NCBI RefSeq assembly: GCF_002312805.1
Contig: NZ_NMUA01000005.1
Coordinates: 62,001-126,000 of the forward strand
Reading direction: 5' to 3'
Source: Sphingobium sp. D43FB
GTDB lineage: Bacteria; Pseudomonadota; Alphaproteobacteria; Sphingomonadales; Sphingomonadaceae
DNA length: 64,000 nt
The notes under the pieces were generated by a model. That model was not told the origin of the DNA and did not search any database. It saw only the letters and a program-made list of their open reading frames with translations. Both the position numbers and the translations under genes were made by a program. Of this stretch, positions 49,771-58,324 are shown piece after piece; position 1 is the first letter of the stretch; every line of letters starts with the position of its first letter.

Positions 49771-50582
49771 GCGCGGCCGAGAGTTTGGGCCAGCCGCTTG
49801 GCACCCTGGCCTTTTGCTGGCGGATCGAACGGCGGGACGGGGTGACGATCGGGCTGACCAGCCATGATCGCGATCTGATGATCGGCGGGCTGCTGTACCG
49901 CGCCGCGCCGGGGATGACGCCATCGGCGATCCGCAGCGGCATCGGGCTGGATGGCGAGGATAGCGATGTCGGCGGGGCGTTGACGAGCGAGGCGATCAGC
50001 GAGGCGGACCTGATGGCGGGACGCTGGGACGGGGCGGCGCTGGAATTGCGGCTGACGCAATGGGAAGAACCGGGGGCGCTGTGGCTGTTGCTGGCGTCGG
50101 GCGAGATGGGTGCGGTGGCGCGCAGAGGGGCGGCCTTTACCGCCGAGCTGGTGGGTGCGGCGGCGGTGCTGGGCGCGGCGGTGGTGCCATCGACCGCGCC
50201 CGATTGCCGCGCGCGGCTGGGTGATCGGGCGTGCCGGGTGGATATGGCCGGGCGGCGACGGGTGGTGACGGTTACGGGCGTCGCGGATGCAGTGGTGGCG
50301 ATCGGCGGGCTGACGGCGGGGGGCTATGCTTTTGGCACGCTGCGCTGGCTGGGCGGGGCCAATGCGGGACTGACGCAGGGGGTGGCGGATAATGATGCCG
50401 CGGGTGTGACGCTGACCGATCCGCCTGCCTTTGCGGTGGCGCCGGGGACGCTGGCGCTGCTGACGCAGGGGTGTGATCGGCAATTGGCGACCTGTGCCGG
50501 GCGCTTTGGCAATGCGGTCAATTTTCGTGGCGAGCCTTATTTGCCGGGGATGGACCTGTTGACGCGCTATCCCGGCGCATGA
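49767..50582 (+). CDS. DUF2163 hub protein (gp13)
   Basis: 271-residue baseplate hub. N-terminal LAFCWRIERRDGVTIGLTSHDRDLMIGGLLYRAAPGMTPSAI is the typical DUF2163 start; a C-terminal FAD/phage-BR0599-like part ends with LTQGCDRQLATCAGRFGNAVNFRGEPYLPG, including the cysteine cluster that binds iron-sulfur in the Rhodobacter particle. ATGA overlaps at both ends. Confidence 0.92.
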   Translation: MSAAESLGQPLGTLAFCWRIERRDGVTIGLTSHDRDLMIGGLLYRAAPGMTPSAIRSGIGLDGEDSDVGGALTSEAISEADLMAGRWDGAALELRLTQWEEPGALWLLLASGEMGAVARRGAAFTAELVGAAAVLGAAVVPSTAPDCRARLGDRACRVDMAGRRRVVTVTGVADAVVAIGGLTAGGYAFGTLRWLGGANAGLTQGVADNDAAGVTLTDPPAFAVAPGTLALLTQGCDRQLATCAGRFGNAVNFRGEPYLPGMDLLTRYPGA

Positions 50583-50980
50583 GCGGGGCGACACGGATCG
50601 TCGCGGCGGCGCGGGCGATGCTGGGCGTGCCGTTTCGGCTGCATGGGCGGAGCGAGGCCGGGGTGGATTGTGTCGGGCTGGCGGTGTTGGCGCTGGGGCG
50701 GGCGGGACAGAGTGGGATGGCACCGGTCGCTTATGGGTTGCGGAGCGGGGAGGTCGGGCTGGCCGAGCGCTGGCTGGGCGCGGCGGGGCTGGTCCGGGTG
50801 GATCAGGGCGCGTCGGGCGACCTGGCGCTGGTGCGGCCGGGGCCGTTGCAACTGCATCTGATGATTTTGGTGCCGGGTGGTTTTGTCCATGCTCATGCGG
50901 GGTTGCGGCGGGTGGTGGAGATGCCGGGCGCTTCGCCCTGGCCAGTGATGGGCTGGTGGCGGGCGGAATGGGGATGGTGA
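50579..50980 (+). CDS. NlpC/P60 cell wall peptidase (gp14)
   Basis: 133-residue peptidase thought to open peptidoglycan of the recipient during DNA delivery. Catalytic Cys in GRSEAGVDCVGLAVLALGRAG near residue 30, His in PGGFVHAHAGLRRVVEMPG near 105, and SGDLALVRPGPLQLHLMI near 80. It overlaps gp13 by ATGA. The motifs are intact. Confidence 0.92.
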   Translation: MSGATRIVAAARAMLGVPFRLHGRSEAGVDCVGLAVLALGRAGQSGMAPVAYGLRSGEVGLAERWLGAAGLVRVDQGASGDLALVRPGPLQLHLMILVPGGFVHAHAGLRRVVEMPGASPWPVMGWWRAEWGW

Positions 50981-50995
50981 TGTGGGCGTCGCCCC

Positions 50996-51047
50996 GATCC
51001 TTCGATACGCTATTTCGACAAGCTCAATAGCTACTCAGGACGAACGG
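50996..51047. repeat. Family IV repeat, half copy
   Basis: ATCCTTCGATACG, TTTCGACAAGCTCAATAGCT and ACTCAGGACGAACGG, equal to the right half of the element at 61576-61754. It fills the gap before the gp15-like gene. Confidence 0.83.
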
Positions 51048-51074
51048 TTTTACTGAAATGTAAAGGAAGCGGTC

Positions 51075-53273
51075 ATGGCGACGGTGGTGCTGACGGCGGT
51101 GGGGACAGCGTTGGGTGGCCCGATCGGGGCGGCGATCGGCGCGGTGCTGGGCAATGTGATCGACCGGGAAATCCTGTTCAAGCCCAAGGGGCGCGAGGGG
51201 CCGCGCCTGTCCGATTTGCAGATCCAGACATCGACCTATGGCGCGCAGATTCCGCGCCTGTTCGGGACGATGCGGGTGGCGGGCACGGTGATCTGGGCGA
51301 CGGACCTGCAGGAAGTGCGGAGCAAGAGCGGTGGCGGCAAGGGGCAGTCGAGTGTGGCCAGCTACAGCTATAGCGCGAGTTTTGCGGTGGCATTGTCGGC
51401 GCGGGCGATCGGGTCGATCGGGCGGATCTGGGCCGATGGCAATTTGCTGCGCGGGGCGGCGGGGGATTTCAAGACCGAGCTGTCGGCCTTTCGCGTGCAT
51501 TTGGGCGGCGTGGACCAGCCGGTCGATCCGCTGATCGCGTCGGCGCAAGGGGTGGCGATGACGCCTGCGCATCGGGGGATGGCCTATGTGCTGTTCGAGG
51601 ATCTGGCGCTGGCCGATTATGGCAATCGCATTCCGTCGCTGACGTTCGAGGTGGTGGCGGATGCGAGGCCGGTGTCGGTGGGGGCGATTGCGGCCGATCT
51701 GAGCGACGGGGCGCTTGGGGGTGAGGGGCTGCCGGAGGTGGCGGGCTTTGCGGCGAGCGGCGGGGATGTGCGTGAGGCGATTGCGGCGCTGAGCGAGGTG
51801 CATGGGCTGGCGTTGCAGGGGGATGCGGGCGGATTGCGGCTGGCAGTGGCGGGCAGCGTGGCAGCCGCGCATGTCGATGGCGCGATGCTGGTGCGGCGGG
51901 TCAATGGGCGGGCGATGGATGCGGTCGAGCGGTCGGCGGCGGCGGCTGAGACGGTGCCGGTGGCGCTGTCGCTGCGCCATTATGATGGTGCGCGCGATTA
52001 TCAGGCGGGGGTGCAGCGGGTGATGCGACCGAGGCCGGGGCGGGTCGAGCGCGGCGTCGAACTGCCGGCTGTGCTGGAGGCTGGCGCGGCGCGGGCCTTG
52101 GCGGGTGCGCGGTTGCAGGCGGGATGGGCCGGGCGGGCGACGATGACGCTGCGGTGCGACTGGTCGGCGCTGGCGCTGGCGGTGGGCGCGGTGGTTAGCG
52201 TGGACGATGCGCCGGGGCTGTGGCGGATCGAGGAGCGGGAATGGGAGGGCATGGCGGTGCGGTTGGCGCTGCGCCGGGTGCCGGGGGCCGGGCCAGCGAT
52301 GCCGGGTGCGGCGTCGTCCGGCGCGATCGTGCGGCAGGTGGATGCGCCGCATGGGGCGACGCATTTGGCGCTCGCCGAATTGCCGCCGGTGCGCGAGGGG
52401 TTGGCCGATGGGCCTCTGATCGTGGCGGCGGCGAGCGGGGGTGCGGGGTGGCGCAGCGCGGCGCTGTTCGTGATGAGCGGGACGGGCGAGGCGGTGCCGA
52501 TCGGGCCGAGCGCGCCGCGCGCGGTGGTCGGCGTGGCGGAGACGGCCTTGCCGGTCGGGAGCGCGACGTTGGTGGATGCGCGTCATGCGCTGACGGTGGC
52601 GTTGCTGGCCGACGATATGGATGTGTTTCCGGCCGATGAGGCGGGGTTGGCGCAGGGGCGGAATCTGTGCCTGGTCGGGCGCGAGTTGATGCAGTTTGCA
52701 GGCGTCGAGGCGCTGGGGGCCGGGCGGTTCATGTTGCGCGGGTTGCGGCGGGGGCTGCGCGGGAGTGAATGGGCGATGGCGGGGCATGAGCCGGGCGAGG
52801 CTTTCCTGCTGATCGAGGAGGATCGGCTGGTCGAGCCGCTGACGGCGCTGGGCGGGCAGGGCGAGATCGGCGCGATGGTCGAGGTGCGGGCGGTGGGGCG
52901 CGGCGATGCGGTGCCGGTGGCGGCGATGCTGACGATCGGCGGTGACGCCGTGATGCCGCCTGCGCCGGTGCATCTGACCGCGCAGCCGACGGCGGACGGC
53001 TGGGCGTTCGGCTGGACACGGCGCAGCCGCAACGGATGGCGCTGGGCGAGCGGGGGCGACGTGCCGTTGGGCGAGGAGAGCGAGCGCTATGCGGTGACGG
53101 TGCTGGACGGCGGGGCGGTGGTGCGGGCTGCGGAAAGCACGGTGCCGCAATGGCAATATGATGCGGCGATGATCGCGGCGGACGGCGTGGCCGGGCGCGC
53201 GCTGGTGTTGGACGTGCGGCAGGTGGGCACGCGGGCGACCGGGCGGGCGGCGCGGATCGATTTTACCGTCTGA
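51075..53273 (+). CDS. GTA gp15-like tail tip protein, lacking the TIM barrel
   Basis: 732-residue tail-tip protein. It begins with a glycine-zipper membrane-like segment (GTALGGPIGAAIGAVLGNVI, residues about 10-30) followed by RLSDLQIQTSTYGAQIPRLFGTMRVAGTVIWA, the usual start of this family, then a Phage-tail_3-like middle (about 220-400) and a beta-rich end. Rhodobacter gp15 is about 1,300 residues and includes a GTA TIM-barrel domain; that domain is missing here, while the gp12 homologue has gained a TIM-like region. AAAGGAAG lies 6 nt before the ATG. Likely central hub fibre that contacts the recipient envelope. Confidence 0.9.
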   Translation: MATVVLTAVGTALGGPIGAAIGAVLGNVIDREILFKPKGREGPRLSDLQIQTSTYGAQIPRLFGTMRVAGTVIWATDLQEVRSKSGGGKGQSSVASYSYSASFAVALSARAIGSIGRIWADGNLLRGAAGDFKTELSAFRVHLGGVDQPVDPLIASAQGVAMTPAHRGMAYVLFEDLALADYGNRIPSLTFEVVADARPVSVGAIAADLSDGALGGEGLPEVAGFAASGGDVREAIAALSEVHGLALQGDAGGLRLAVAGSVAAAHVDGAMLVRRVNGRAMDAVERSAAAAETVPVALSLRHYDGARDYQAGVQRVMRPRPGRVERGVELPAVLEAGAARALAGARLQAGWAGRATMTLRCDWSALALAVGAVVSVDDAPGLWRIEEREWEGMAVRLALRRVPGAGPAMPGAASSGAIVRQVDAPHGATHLALAELPPVREGLADGPLIVAAASGGAGWRSAALFVMSGTGEAVPIGPSAPRAVVGVAETALPVGSATLVDARHALTVALLADDMDVFPADEAGLAQGRNLCLVGRELMQFAGVEALGAGRFMLRGLRRGLRGSEWAMAGHEPGEAFLLIEEDRLVEPLTALGGQGEIGAMVEVRAVGRGDAVPVAAMLTIGGDAVMPPAPVHLTAQPTADGWAFGWTRRSRNGWRWASGGDVPLGEESERYAVTVLDGGAVVRAAESTVPQWQYDAAMIAADGVAGRALVLDVRQVGTRATGRAARIDFTV

Positions 53274-53303
53274 CATTGGCGGGACTTTATCGGGAGACGG
53301 GAT

Positions 53304-53801
53304 ATGGACGGAACGCCGCGATGGGCCTTGCCCTTTTTGTTCGCCGGGCAGGCGCAAAAGGAAATGTTCCACAATGAGGCGCTGGTGCGGATCGACGCGC
53401 TGGTTCACGGGGTCGCGCAGAGCGCGGACCTGGCCAGCCCGCCGGTTGCGCCGGAGATTGGCCAATGCTGGATCGTCGCTGAGGGGGCGACGGGGGCGTG
53501 GGACGGGAATGACGGTGCGGTGGCGTTATGGACCGACGGCGGATGGCGATTTATCGCCGCGCAGGCGGGATTGCGGCTGTTGGTGGTGGATCGCGATCAT
53601 GCACTGCAACATGATGGCAGTGCGTGGCGCGGTGCTGCCGAGCGGGGCGACGGGCTGTATATAGACGAGCTGAAAGTCGTCGGGACGCGGCAACCGGGAA
53701 TCGCAGCCCCGACCGGGGGCGAAACGATCGACGCGCAGGCGCGTAATAGCATCGCCTTGATGCTGACTGCTTTGCGGGCACATGGCCTCATTCATTCGTA
53801 A
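53304..53801 (+). CDS. DUF2793 domain protein, last GTA cluster gene
   Basis: 165-residue protein of the DUF2793 family: PRWALPFLFAGQAQKEMFHNEALVRIDALVHG at the start, WIVAEGATGAWDGNDGAVALWTDGGWRFIAAQAG in the middle and a helix TIDAQARNSIALMLTALRAHGLI at the end. In GTA and tailed phage clusters it follows the tail tip gene and is thought to be a fibre or carbohydrate-binding part. GGGAGACGGGAT precedes the ATG. It closes the cluster. Confidence 0.9.
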   Translation: MDGTPRWALPFLFAGQAQKEMFHNEALVRIDALVHGVAQSADLASPPVAPEIGQCWIVAEGATGAWDGNDGAVALWTDGGWRFIAAQAGLRLLVVDRDHALQHDGSAWRGAAERGDGLYIDELKVVGTRQPGIAAPTGGETIDAQARNSIALMLTALRAHGLIHS

Positions 53802-53809
53802 TTCTGTAA

Positions 53810-53834
53810 CAATCCCATTTTTTTGTTGGGATGT
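53810..53834 (+). terminator. Possible weak terminator at the end of the GTA cluster
   Basis: Stem ATCCCA (53812-53817) / TGGGAT (53827-53832) with a T-rich loop, extendable with one bulge. There is no clean U-tract after it, so termination is uncertain. Confidence 0.4.
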
Positions 53835-54001
53835 TTACCTTTTAGCATTAGGGGGATGTTAAATAGCCTGAACCGTCCACGAACAGCGTGCTACTGCGCT
53901 ATTTTTGCAACGGTTTCTCTATTTGTGGACTTGCCATGAAACCTTCTTCCCGATACAGGGTTTCAGCAGTCCTTCGTGACACTTTTGAAAGGGGAATTCA
54001 G

Positions 54002-55087
54002 ATGCGGAAGCTTGCCCTCGCGGCTGCTCTTGCTACCACTGCCTTGGCCACCCCGGCTATGGCACGTGACGACAGCTGGTACATTGGCGTAGACGCCGGT
54101 GTGCTCCTGGTCGAAGACCAGAACATGACCTTCTCGGCAGTCCCTCCTGGTGGCCGCGCCGGTCCCTCGATCGACTACCACAAGGGTTATGACGTCGACG
54201 CCAACATCGGTTACGACTTTGGTGGTTTCCGCCTGGAAGCCGAAGCGGCCTACAAGCGCGCCAAGATCGATCTCGATGCCATGGGTCCGGTTGGTCAGCG
54301 TTTCGGCGGTGCCACTTCGGCTCTGTCGTTCATGCTGAACGGCTTGCTGGACTTCGGTCCTGACGACGGCCTGCAGGGCTTCGTCGGCGGCGGTGTTGGC
54401 GTTTCGCGCGCCAAGGTTGCTTCGGACATCGTCAACGACAGCGACACCGGTTTTGCATGGCAGGCTCTGGCCGGCGTGCGTTACCCCGTCACCAACAATG
54501 TCGACGTTTCGCTGAAGTATCGTTTCTTCAACCAGGACGATATCGAGCTGATCCCGGCATATCAGAGCGTTTATGGCCAGGCCGGTTCGACCGCAAGCAC
54601 CAAGCTGCGCACGCACAGCCTGCTGCTCGGCCTGACCTACAACTTCGGCGCACCGGTCGAAGCGGCTCCTCCGCCGCCCCCGCCGCCGCCCCCGCCGCCC
54701 CCGCCGCCTCCTCCGCCGCCGCCTCCGGTCGCGGATTGCAGCCCCGGACCGTACATCGTCTTCTTTGAATGGGACAAGTCGGACGTCACGCCTGACGCCG
54801 CCACCATTCTGGACAACGCGGTTTCGGCCTACAGCAACTGCGGCAGCGCCCAGGTCATGCTGGCAGGTTATGCGGACAAGTCGGGTTCGGCTTCGTACAA
54901 CGTCGGTCTGTCGCAGCGTCGCGCTGACGCCGTTAAGGCCTATATGGCGTCGAAGGGTATCCCTGACGGCGTGATGACGACCCAGGCGTTCGGTGAAACG
55001 AACCCCCGCGTCGAAACCGCCGACGGCGTTCGCGAACTGCAGAACCGTCGCGTGGAAATCACCTACGGTCCCGGTTCGGGCATGTAA
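54002..55087 (+). CDS. OmpA family outer-membrane protein
   Basis: 361-residue protein. Signal peptide MRKLALAAALATTALATPAMA, an N-terminal eight-strand beta-barrel (about 25-215, FGGFRLEAEAAYKRAKID, LLLGLTYNFG), a linker of more than twenty consecutive prolines (about 222-245), and a C-terminal OmpA peptidoglycan-binding domain (about 250-355) with FFEWDKSDVTPDA, GYADKSGSASYNVGLSQRRADAVKAYM and LQNRRVEI. The Asp and Arg that bind diaminopimelate are present. AAGGGG is 8 nt before the ATG. Codon use is of the highly expressed type. A strong terminator follows. Confidence 0.95.
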   Translation: MRKLALAAALATTALATPAMARDDSWYIGVDAGVLLVEDQNMTFSAVPPGGRAGPSIDYHKGYDVDANIGYDFGGFRLEAEAAYKRAKIDLDAMGPVGQRFGGATSALSFMLNGLLDFGPDDGLQGFVGGGVGVSRAKVASDIVNDSDTGFAWQALAGVRYPVTNNVDVSLKYRFFNQDDIELIPAYQSVYGQAGSTASTKLRTHSLLLGLTYNFGAPVEAAPPPPPPPPPPPPPPPPPPPPVADCSPGPYIVFFEWDKSDVTPDAATILDNAVSAYSNCGSAQVMLAGYADKSGSASYNVGLSQRRADAVKAYMASKGIPDGVMTTQAFGETNPRVETADGVRELQNRRVEITYGPGSGM

Positions 55088-55120
55088 GATTTTCCGTCCT
55101 TCGGGATGGAGAACGGATGA

Positions 55121-55149
55121 GGGGCTGGTCGCAAGACCAGCCCCTTTTT
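55121..55149 (+). terminator. Intrinsic terminator of ompA
   Basis: Perfect 10-bp stem GGGGCTGGTC (55121-55130) / GACCAGCCCC (55135-55144), GCAA tetraloop, then T5. Confidence 0.93.
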
Positions 55150-55564
55150 CTTTGCGTTTAAAGTTGTGGGTGCCGAGTGGTTCGGGCGCGGTATAGGCAA
55201 GATCGCCTTGTCTGATGGCTGAGCGCGGTGAGGAGACCATGGGCGTTGTTCTCCGGCCGAAGCCGGTTCCACGCTCCAGACTGGACCCCGGCATTCGCCG
55301 GGGAACGGGATCTATCAGTTACGATCGGGGTCGACGGATAAGCCGGGAGCGGGGTGGCTAGCTCCCATGGGGTTGCCAACCCTGGACCGGGAAGCGCGGG
55401 CTTAGATGGCGGATGGGTATCTGGTCGTGCCGACAGTAAATCGCGCTGGCAGTCTGCGTCTGCTATCTTTATTCCGTGTGCGTCACGACAAGGGGCGATG
55501 ATTTGCAACAAAATGACCTGTTGTAGCGTTCGCCCAGTCAGTATCGTCTCACCGGGAGTATATT
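55150..55564. other. Intergenic stretch, no gene seen
   Basis: After the ompA terminator comes a family I repeat (55247-55306) and about 250 bp in which I find no credible gene or RNA. The leader before sodC has GGGAG 8 nt before its ATG. Confidence 0.6.
55247..55306. repeat. Palindromic repeat, family I (diverged)
   Basis: GTTCTCCGGCCGAAGCCGG ... ACTGGACCCCGGCATTCGCC GGGGAAC. Diverged left arm compared with 1872-1939. Confidence 0.78.
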
Positions 55565-56104
55565 ATGTATTTCAAGCCCCTGCTTTTCGCCCTTCCCCTT
55601 GCCATGGCCGCGACGGGTTGTGCCACCATGTCGGACAGCACATCGAGCGCCGCGCCGATGGCGGGGGCCAAGCTGATGGCGGGCGACGGCGCCGCGCGGG
55701 GCGAGGCGATGATCACGCAGGCGGCCGATGGGCTGCATGTCGTCGTCAAGGCGATGGGCCTGACGCCCGGCACGCATGCCGTTCATATCCACACCACGGG
55801 CACTTGCACCGGGCCCGACTTTACCAGCGCGGGCGGTCATTGGAACCCGACCAATCGCCAGCATGGCAAGGATAATCCTGCGGGCATGCATATGGGCGAC
55901 ATGCCCAATATGCTGGCCGGGCCGGACGGCACGGGCGAGATCGAATATCATGTCGCGGGCGGGATGATCAGCGGCGGGTCGATGCCGTTGATGGATGCCG
56001 ATGGCGCGGCGGTCGTGATCCATGCGCAGGCGGACGATAATAAGAGCGATCCGGCCGGTAATGCGGGCGGGCGCATCGCCTGCGGGGTTATCGCAGCGAA
56101 ATGA
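55565..56104 (+). CDS. sodC: Cu/Zn superoxide dismutase family lipoprotein
   Basis: 179-residue periplasmic enzyme that disproportionates superoxide. A lipoprotein signal MYFKPLLFALPLAMAATGC has Cys at residue 19, so it is probably lipid-anchored. Copper/zinc ligands: GTHAVHIHTTGTC near 70, SAGGHWNPTNRQHGKDNPAGMHMGDMPN near 95, and AVVIHAQADD near 150; the Cys pair (near 80 and 173) fits the disulfide. GGGAG lies before the ATG. All key residues appear intact. Confidence 0.92.
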   Translation: MYFKPLLFALPLAMAATGCATMSDSTSSAAPMAGAKLMAGDGAARGEAMITQAADGLHVVVKAMGLTPGTHAVHIHTTGTCTGPDFTSAGGHWNPTNRQHGKDNPAGMHMGDMPNMLAGPDGTGEIEYHVAGGMISGGSMPLMDADGAAVVIHAQADDNKSDPAGNAGGRIACGVIAAK

Positions 56105-56137
56105 TGCTGTGGCGCGGCGGGCCTGGCCTGCCGCGCT

Positions 56138-56695
56138 TCAATCTTGGAAATCGCCTTCGCCGACATGGGCGCCGAAACGGGCGATCGCGTGATAGCTCGC
56201 CCCGTCATGACCCAGATGGCTTTCGAACAGGGCAAAGCTGTCGACCGCAAAGGGCGGGCTGGTCAGGGCAGCGTGGCGGGCGAGGAACGGGTCGAGCAGA
56301 CCGCCGCCCCGGCCAAAGCGCGCCAACGTGATATGCGGTCGATAGGCGCGGCCTTCGGGCGGCAAGCCGACGGCGACGCAGGCGCGATCGATCTTGCGGT
56401 GCAGGCTGGCGAGGGGATCACGCGGTTCGACCCCGGCCCAGAGGCTATCGACCACACCCTTGCGATCGAAGATGCCGACCCCCGCGACCGCGACGTCGAA
56501 GGGGGTAAAGCGGATCAGGCGGAGCGTATCGACCAGATCATTGGCGCGATGGCGATCCACTTCGCCGACGAAGCGCAGGGTGAGATGGAGTTGGGCATCG
56601 CTTTGCCACCGGGCACCGGCTACGTCCGCCATGATGGCGAGCAGCGCAGCGCGATGGCTGGCAGGAGGGCGGACGGCGACGAACAGGCGATGCAT
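56138..56695 (-). CDS. thpR: RNA 2',3'-cyclic phosphodiesterase
   Basis: 185-residue 2H-family phosphoesterase (LigT/ThpR). Both HxTx motifs are present: HLTLRFVGEV near residue 41 and HITLARFGRGG near 122. It opens cyclic phosphates on RNA ends, historically called 2'-5' RNA ligase. The ATG at 56695 gives MHRLFVAVRPP, the standard beginning; upstream frames have no start with family sequence. Convergent with sodC and divergent from the Bax inhibitor gene. Confidence 0.92.
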   Translation of the reverse strand: MHRLFVAVRPPASHRAALLAIMADVAGARWQSDAQLHLTLRFVGEVDRHRANDLVDTLRLIRFTPFDVAVAGVGIFDRKGVVDSLWAGVEPRDPLASLHRKIDRACVAVGLPPEGRAYRPHITLARFGRGGGLLDPFLARHAALTSPPFAVDSFALFESHLGHDGASYHAIARFGAHVGEGDFQD

Positions 56696-56833
56696 AAGGC
56701 GGTGATAGTCATTTACGGGCACCGCGCCAATTGTAACGTAAGAATGCTGCCGCACCCCGCACTTGAATATGCCGGGTAAAAGGGCGATAATAGAGGCGTC
56801 GGCATTGGATGACCGACAAAGGAGACGAATTTC

Positions 56834-57583
56834 ATGGCCAACTGGTCCGACCCCCGTTCCGACACCCGTTCGAATATGGCGGGCTTTGGCGGCGCGACCG
56901 CTGACCGTAGCGCGGCGTTCGACGCCGGACTGCGCAGCTATATGCTGTCGGTGTATAATTATATGGCGAGCGGCGTCTTGCTGACCGGCGTCGTCGCGAT
57001 GCTGTTTGCGTCGAGCGGCATGGCCGCGCAGGTGCTGGGCGGTCCCGGCATCCTGAAATATGTCATCATGTTCGCGCCGTTGGTTTTCGTGATGGTGCTG
57101 AGCTTTGGCATCAACAAGCTGTCGACGGCGGCTGCGCAGGGGCTTTTCTGGGCCTATGCCGCGGTGATGGGCCTGTCGCTCTCGTCGATCTTCCTGGTCT
57201 ATACCGGCACGTCGATCGCGCAGACCTTCTTTGCGACCGCCGCTGCGTTCGCGGGCCTGAGCCTGTTCGGCTACACCACCAAGAAGGATCTGTCGGCATT
57301 CGGCACTTTCCTGATCATGGGTGTGGTCGGGCTGTTCGTCGCGATGCTGATCAACCTGTTCCTCCAGTCGAGCGTGATGGATTTGGTCATCAGCGGCGTC
57401 GGCGTGCTGCTGTTCGCGGGTCTGACGGCCTATGACACGCAGAAGATCAAGAGCATGTATGCCTATGTCCAGGGCACGGACATGATGGGCAAGACGGTCA
57501 TCATGGGGGCGCTGAACCTCTATCTCGACTTCATCAACATGTTCCTGTTCCTGCTGCGCTTCATGGGCGGCAGCCGCGACTGA
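56834..57583 (+). CDS. Bax inhibitor-1/YccA family membrane protein
   Basis: 249-residue inner-membrane protein with seven hydrophobic segments beginning at about residue 40 (MLSVYNYMASGVLLTGVVAMLFA). Family features include the pH-sensing aspartates in GLTAYDTQKIK near 200 and LYLDFINMFLFLLRFMG at the end. BI-1/YccA members act as calcium leak channels or protease modulators. The N-terminal 30 residues are hydrophilic. GGAG is upstream of the ATG, and a strong terminator follows. Confidence 0.94.
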   Translation: MANWSDPRSDTRSNMAGFGGATADRSAAFDAGLRSYMLSVYNYMASGVLLTGVVAMLFASSGMAAQVLGGPGILKYVIMFAPLVFVMVLSFGINKLSTAAAQGLFWAYAAVMGLSLSSIFLVYTGTSIAQTFFATAAAFAGLSLFGYTTKKDLSAFGTFLIMGVVGLFVAMLINLFLQSSVMDLVISGVGVLLFAGLTAYDTQKIKSMYAYVQGTDMMGKTVIMGALNLYLDFINMFLFLLRFMGGSRD

Positions 57584-57604
57584 TCGCTTGCGGTAAGAGA
57601 ATAG

Positions 57605-57640
57605 GAAAAGGCCCGGCGGAGCGATCCGCTGGGCCTTTTC
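57605..57640. terminator. Intrinsic terminator, bidirectional
   Basis: 16-bp stem GAAAAGGCCCGGCGGA / TCCGCTGGGCCTTTTC (one G-U), loop GCGA, between the convergent Bax inhibitor and GST genes. A and T runs on both sides allow use in both directions. Confidence 0.93.
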
Positions 57641-57697
57641 GTTTTGGGCCTGCGCGTGGCAGCGTGTCTCGACTTCGTTCGACACGAACGGGATCGA

Positions 57698-58324
57698 TCA
57701 GGCTGGCTTCTGCATTTCGGCGATGAGGGCGTTGTCGATCGCCTTTTGCCGTTGATAGGCGGGGCGGGTGCGCAGGCGGTCGGCATAGGCGGTCAGCGCG
57801 GGTGTTGCGGGCATGGTGCCGAAGGCGAGGCCCCAATCGACCTGAGAGCCGACATAGACGTCGGCGGCGGTGAATTGGTCGCCGCAGATCCATTGGGGCA
57901 CGGCAACCGCCTGTTCCAAAGCCTGGAGCACATCATCGAGCGTACCATAGCCGACCGACTGTTCGCGGCCTTCGGGCAGGACGAAGCCCATCGCCTTGTT
58001 GGTGATGGCAGCTTCGAGCGGCCCGGCGGCGAAGAAGAGCCAGCGATAGTAAGTGCCGCGCGCATCGGTGGGTGGGGCAAGATTGGCGGCCGGGAAGGCG
58101 TCGGCGAGATAGGCGCAGATGGCGGCGCATTCGGTGACGATGGTGTCGCCATGACGAATCGCAGGCACCTTGCCCATCGGGTTGATGGCGAGATAGTCGG
58201 GAGCCTTCATGGTCTTGCCATAGTCTAGAATGACCGTGTCATAAGCGACGCCGGTTTCCTCCAGCATCCAGCGGGCGATCTGCCCGCGCGACATGGGGTT
58301 GGTGTAGAAAGTGAGGCTGGTCAT
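57698..58324 (-). CDS. Glutathione S-transferase family protein
   Basis: 208-residue GST. N-terminal TFYTNPMSRGQIARWMLEETG with Ser near residue 11 in the catalytic spot, NPMGKVPAIRHGDTIVTECAAICAYL with the cis-Pro and Glu-Cys glutathione-binding pair, and C-terminal FTAADVYVGSQVDW. The ATG at 58324 is preferred to one 39 nt upstream. A minor repeat (GTCTCGACTTCGTTCGACAC) lies after the stop. Confidence 0.87.
   Translation of the reverse strand: MTSLTFYTNPMSRGQIARWMLEETGVAYDTVILDYGKTMKAPDYLAINPMGKVPAIRHGDTIVTECAAICAYLADAFPAANLAPPTDARGTYYRWLFFAAGPLEAAITNKAMGFVLPEGREQSVGYGTLDDVLQALEQAVAVPQWICGDQFTAADVYVGSQVDWGLAFGTMPATPALTAYADRLRTRPAYQRQKAIDNALIAEMQKPA

Noticed and set aside
51024..53465. 813-codon minus-strand frame opposite the gp15-like gene
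   Set aside because: Antisense shadow of a GC-rich gene with Arg/Pro/His-rich translation and no motif. The plus-strand protein has recognisable tail tip sequence.
35773..53801. Intact temperate prophage
   Set aside because: No integrase, repressor, replication or lysis gene, no flanking direct repeat or tRNA attachment site, and the gene order follows GTA clusters.
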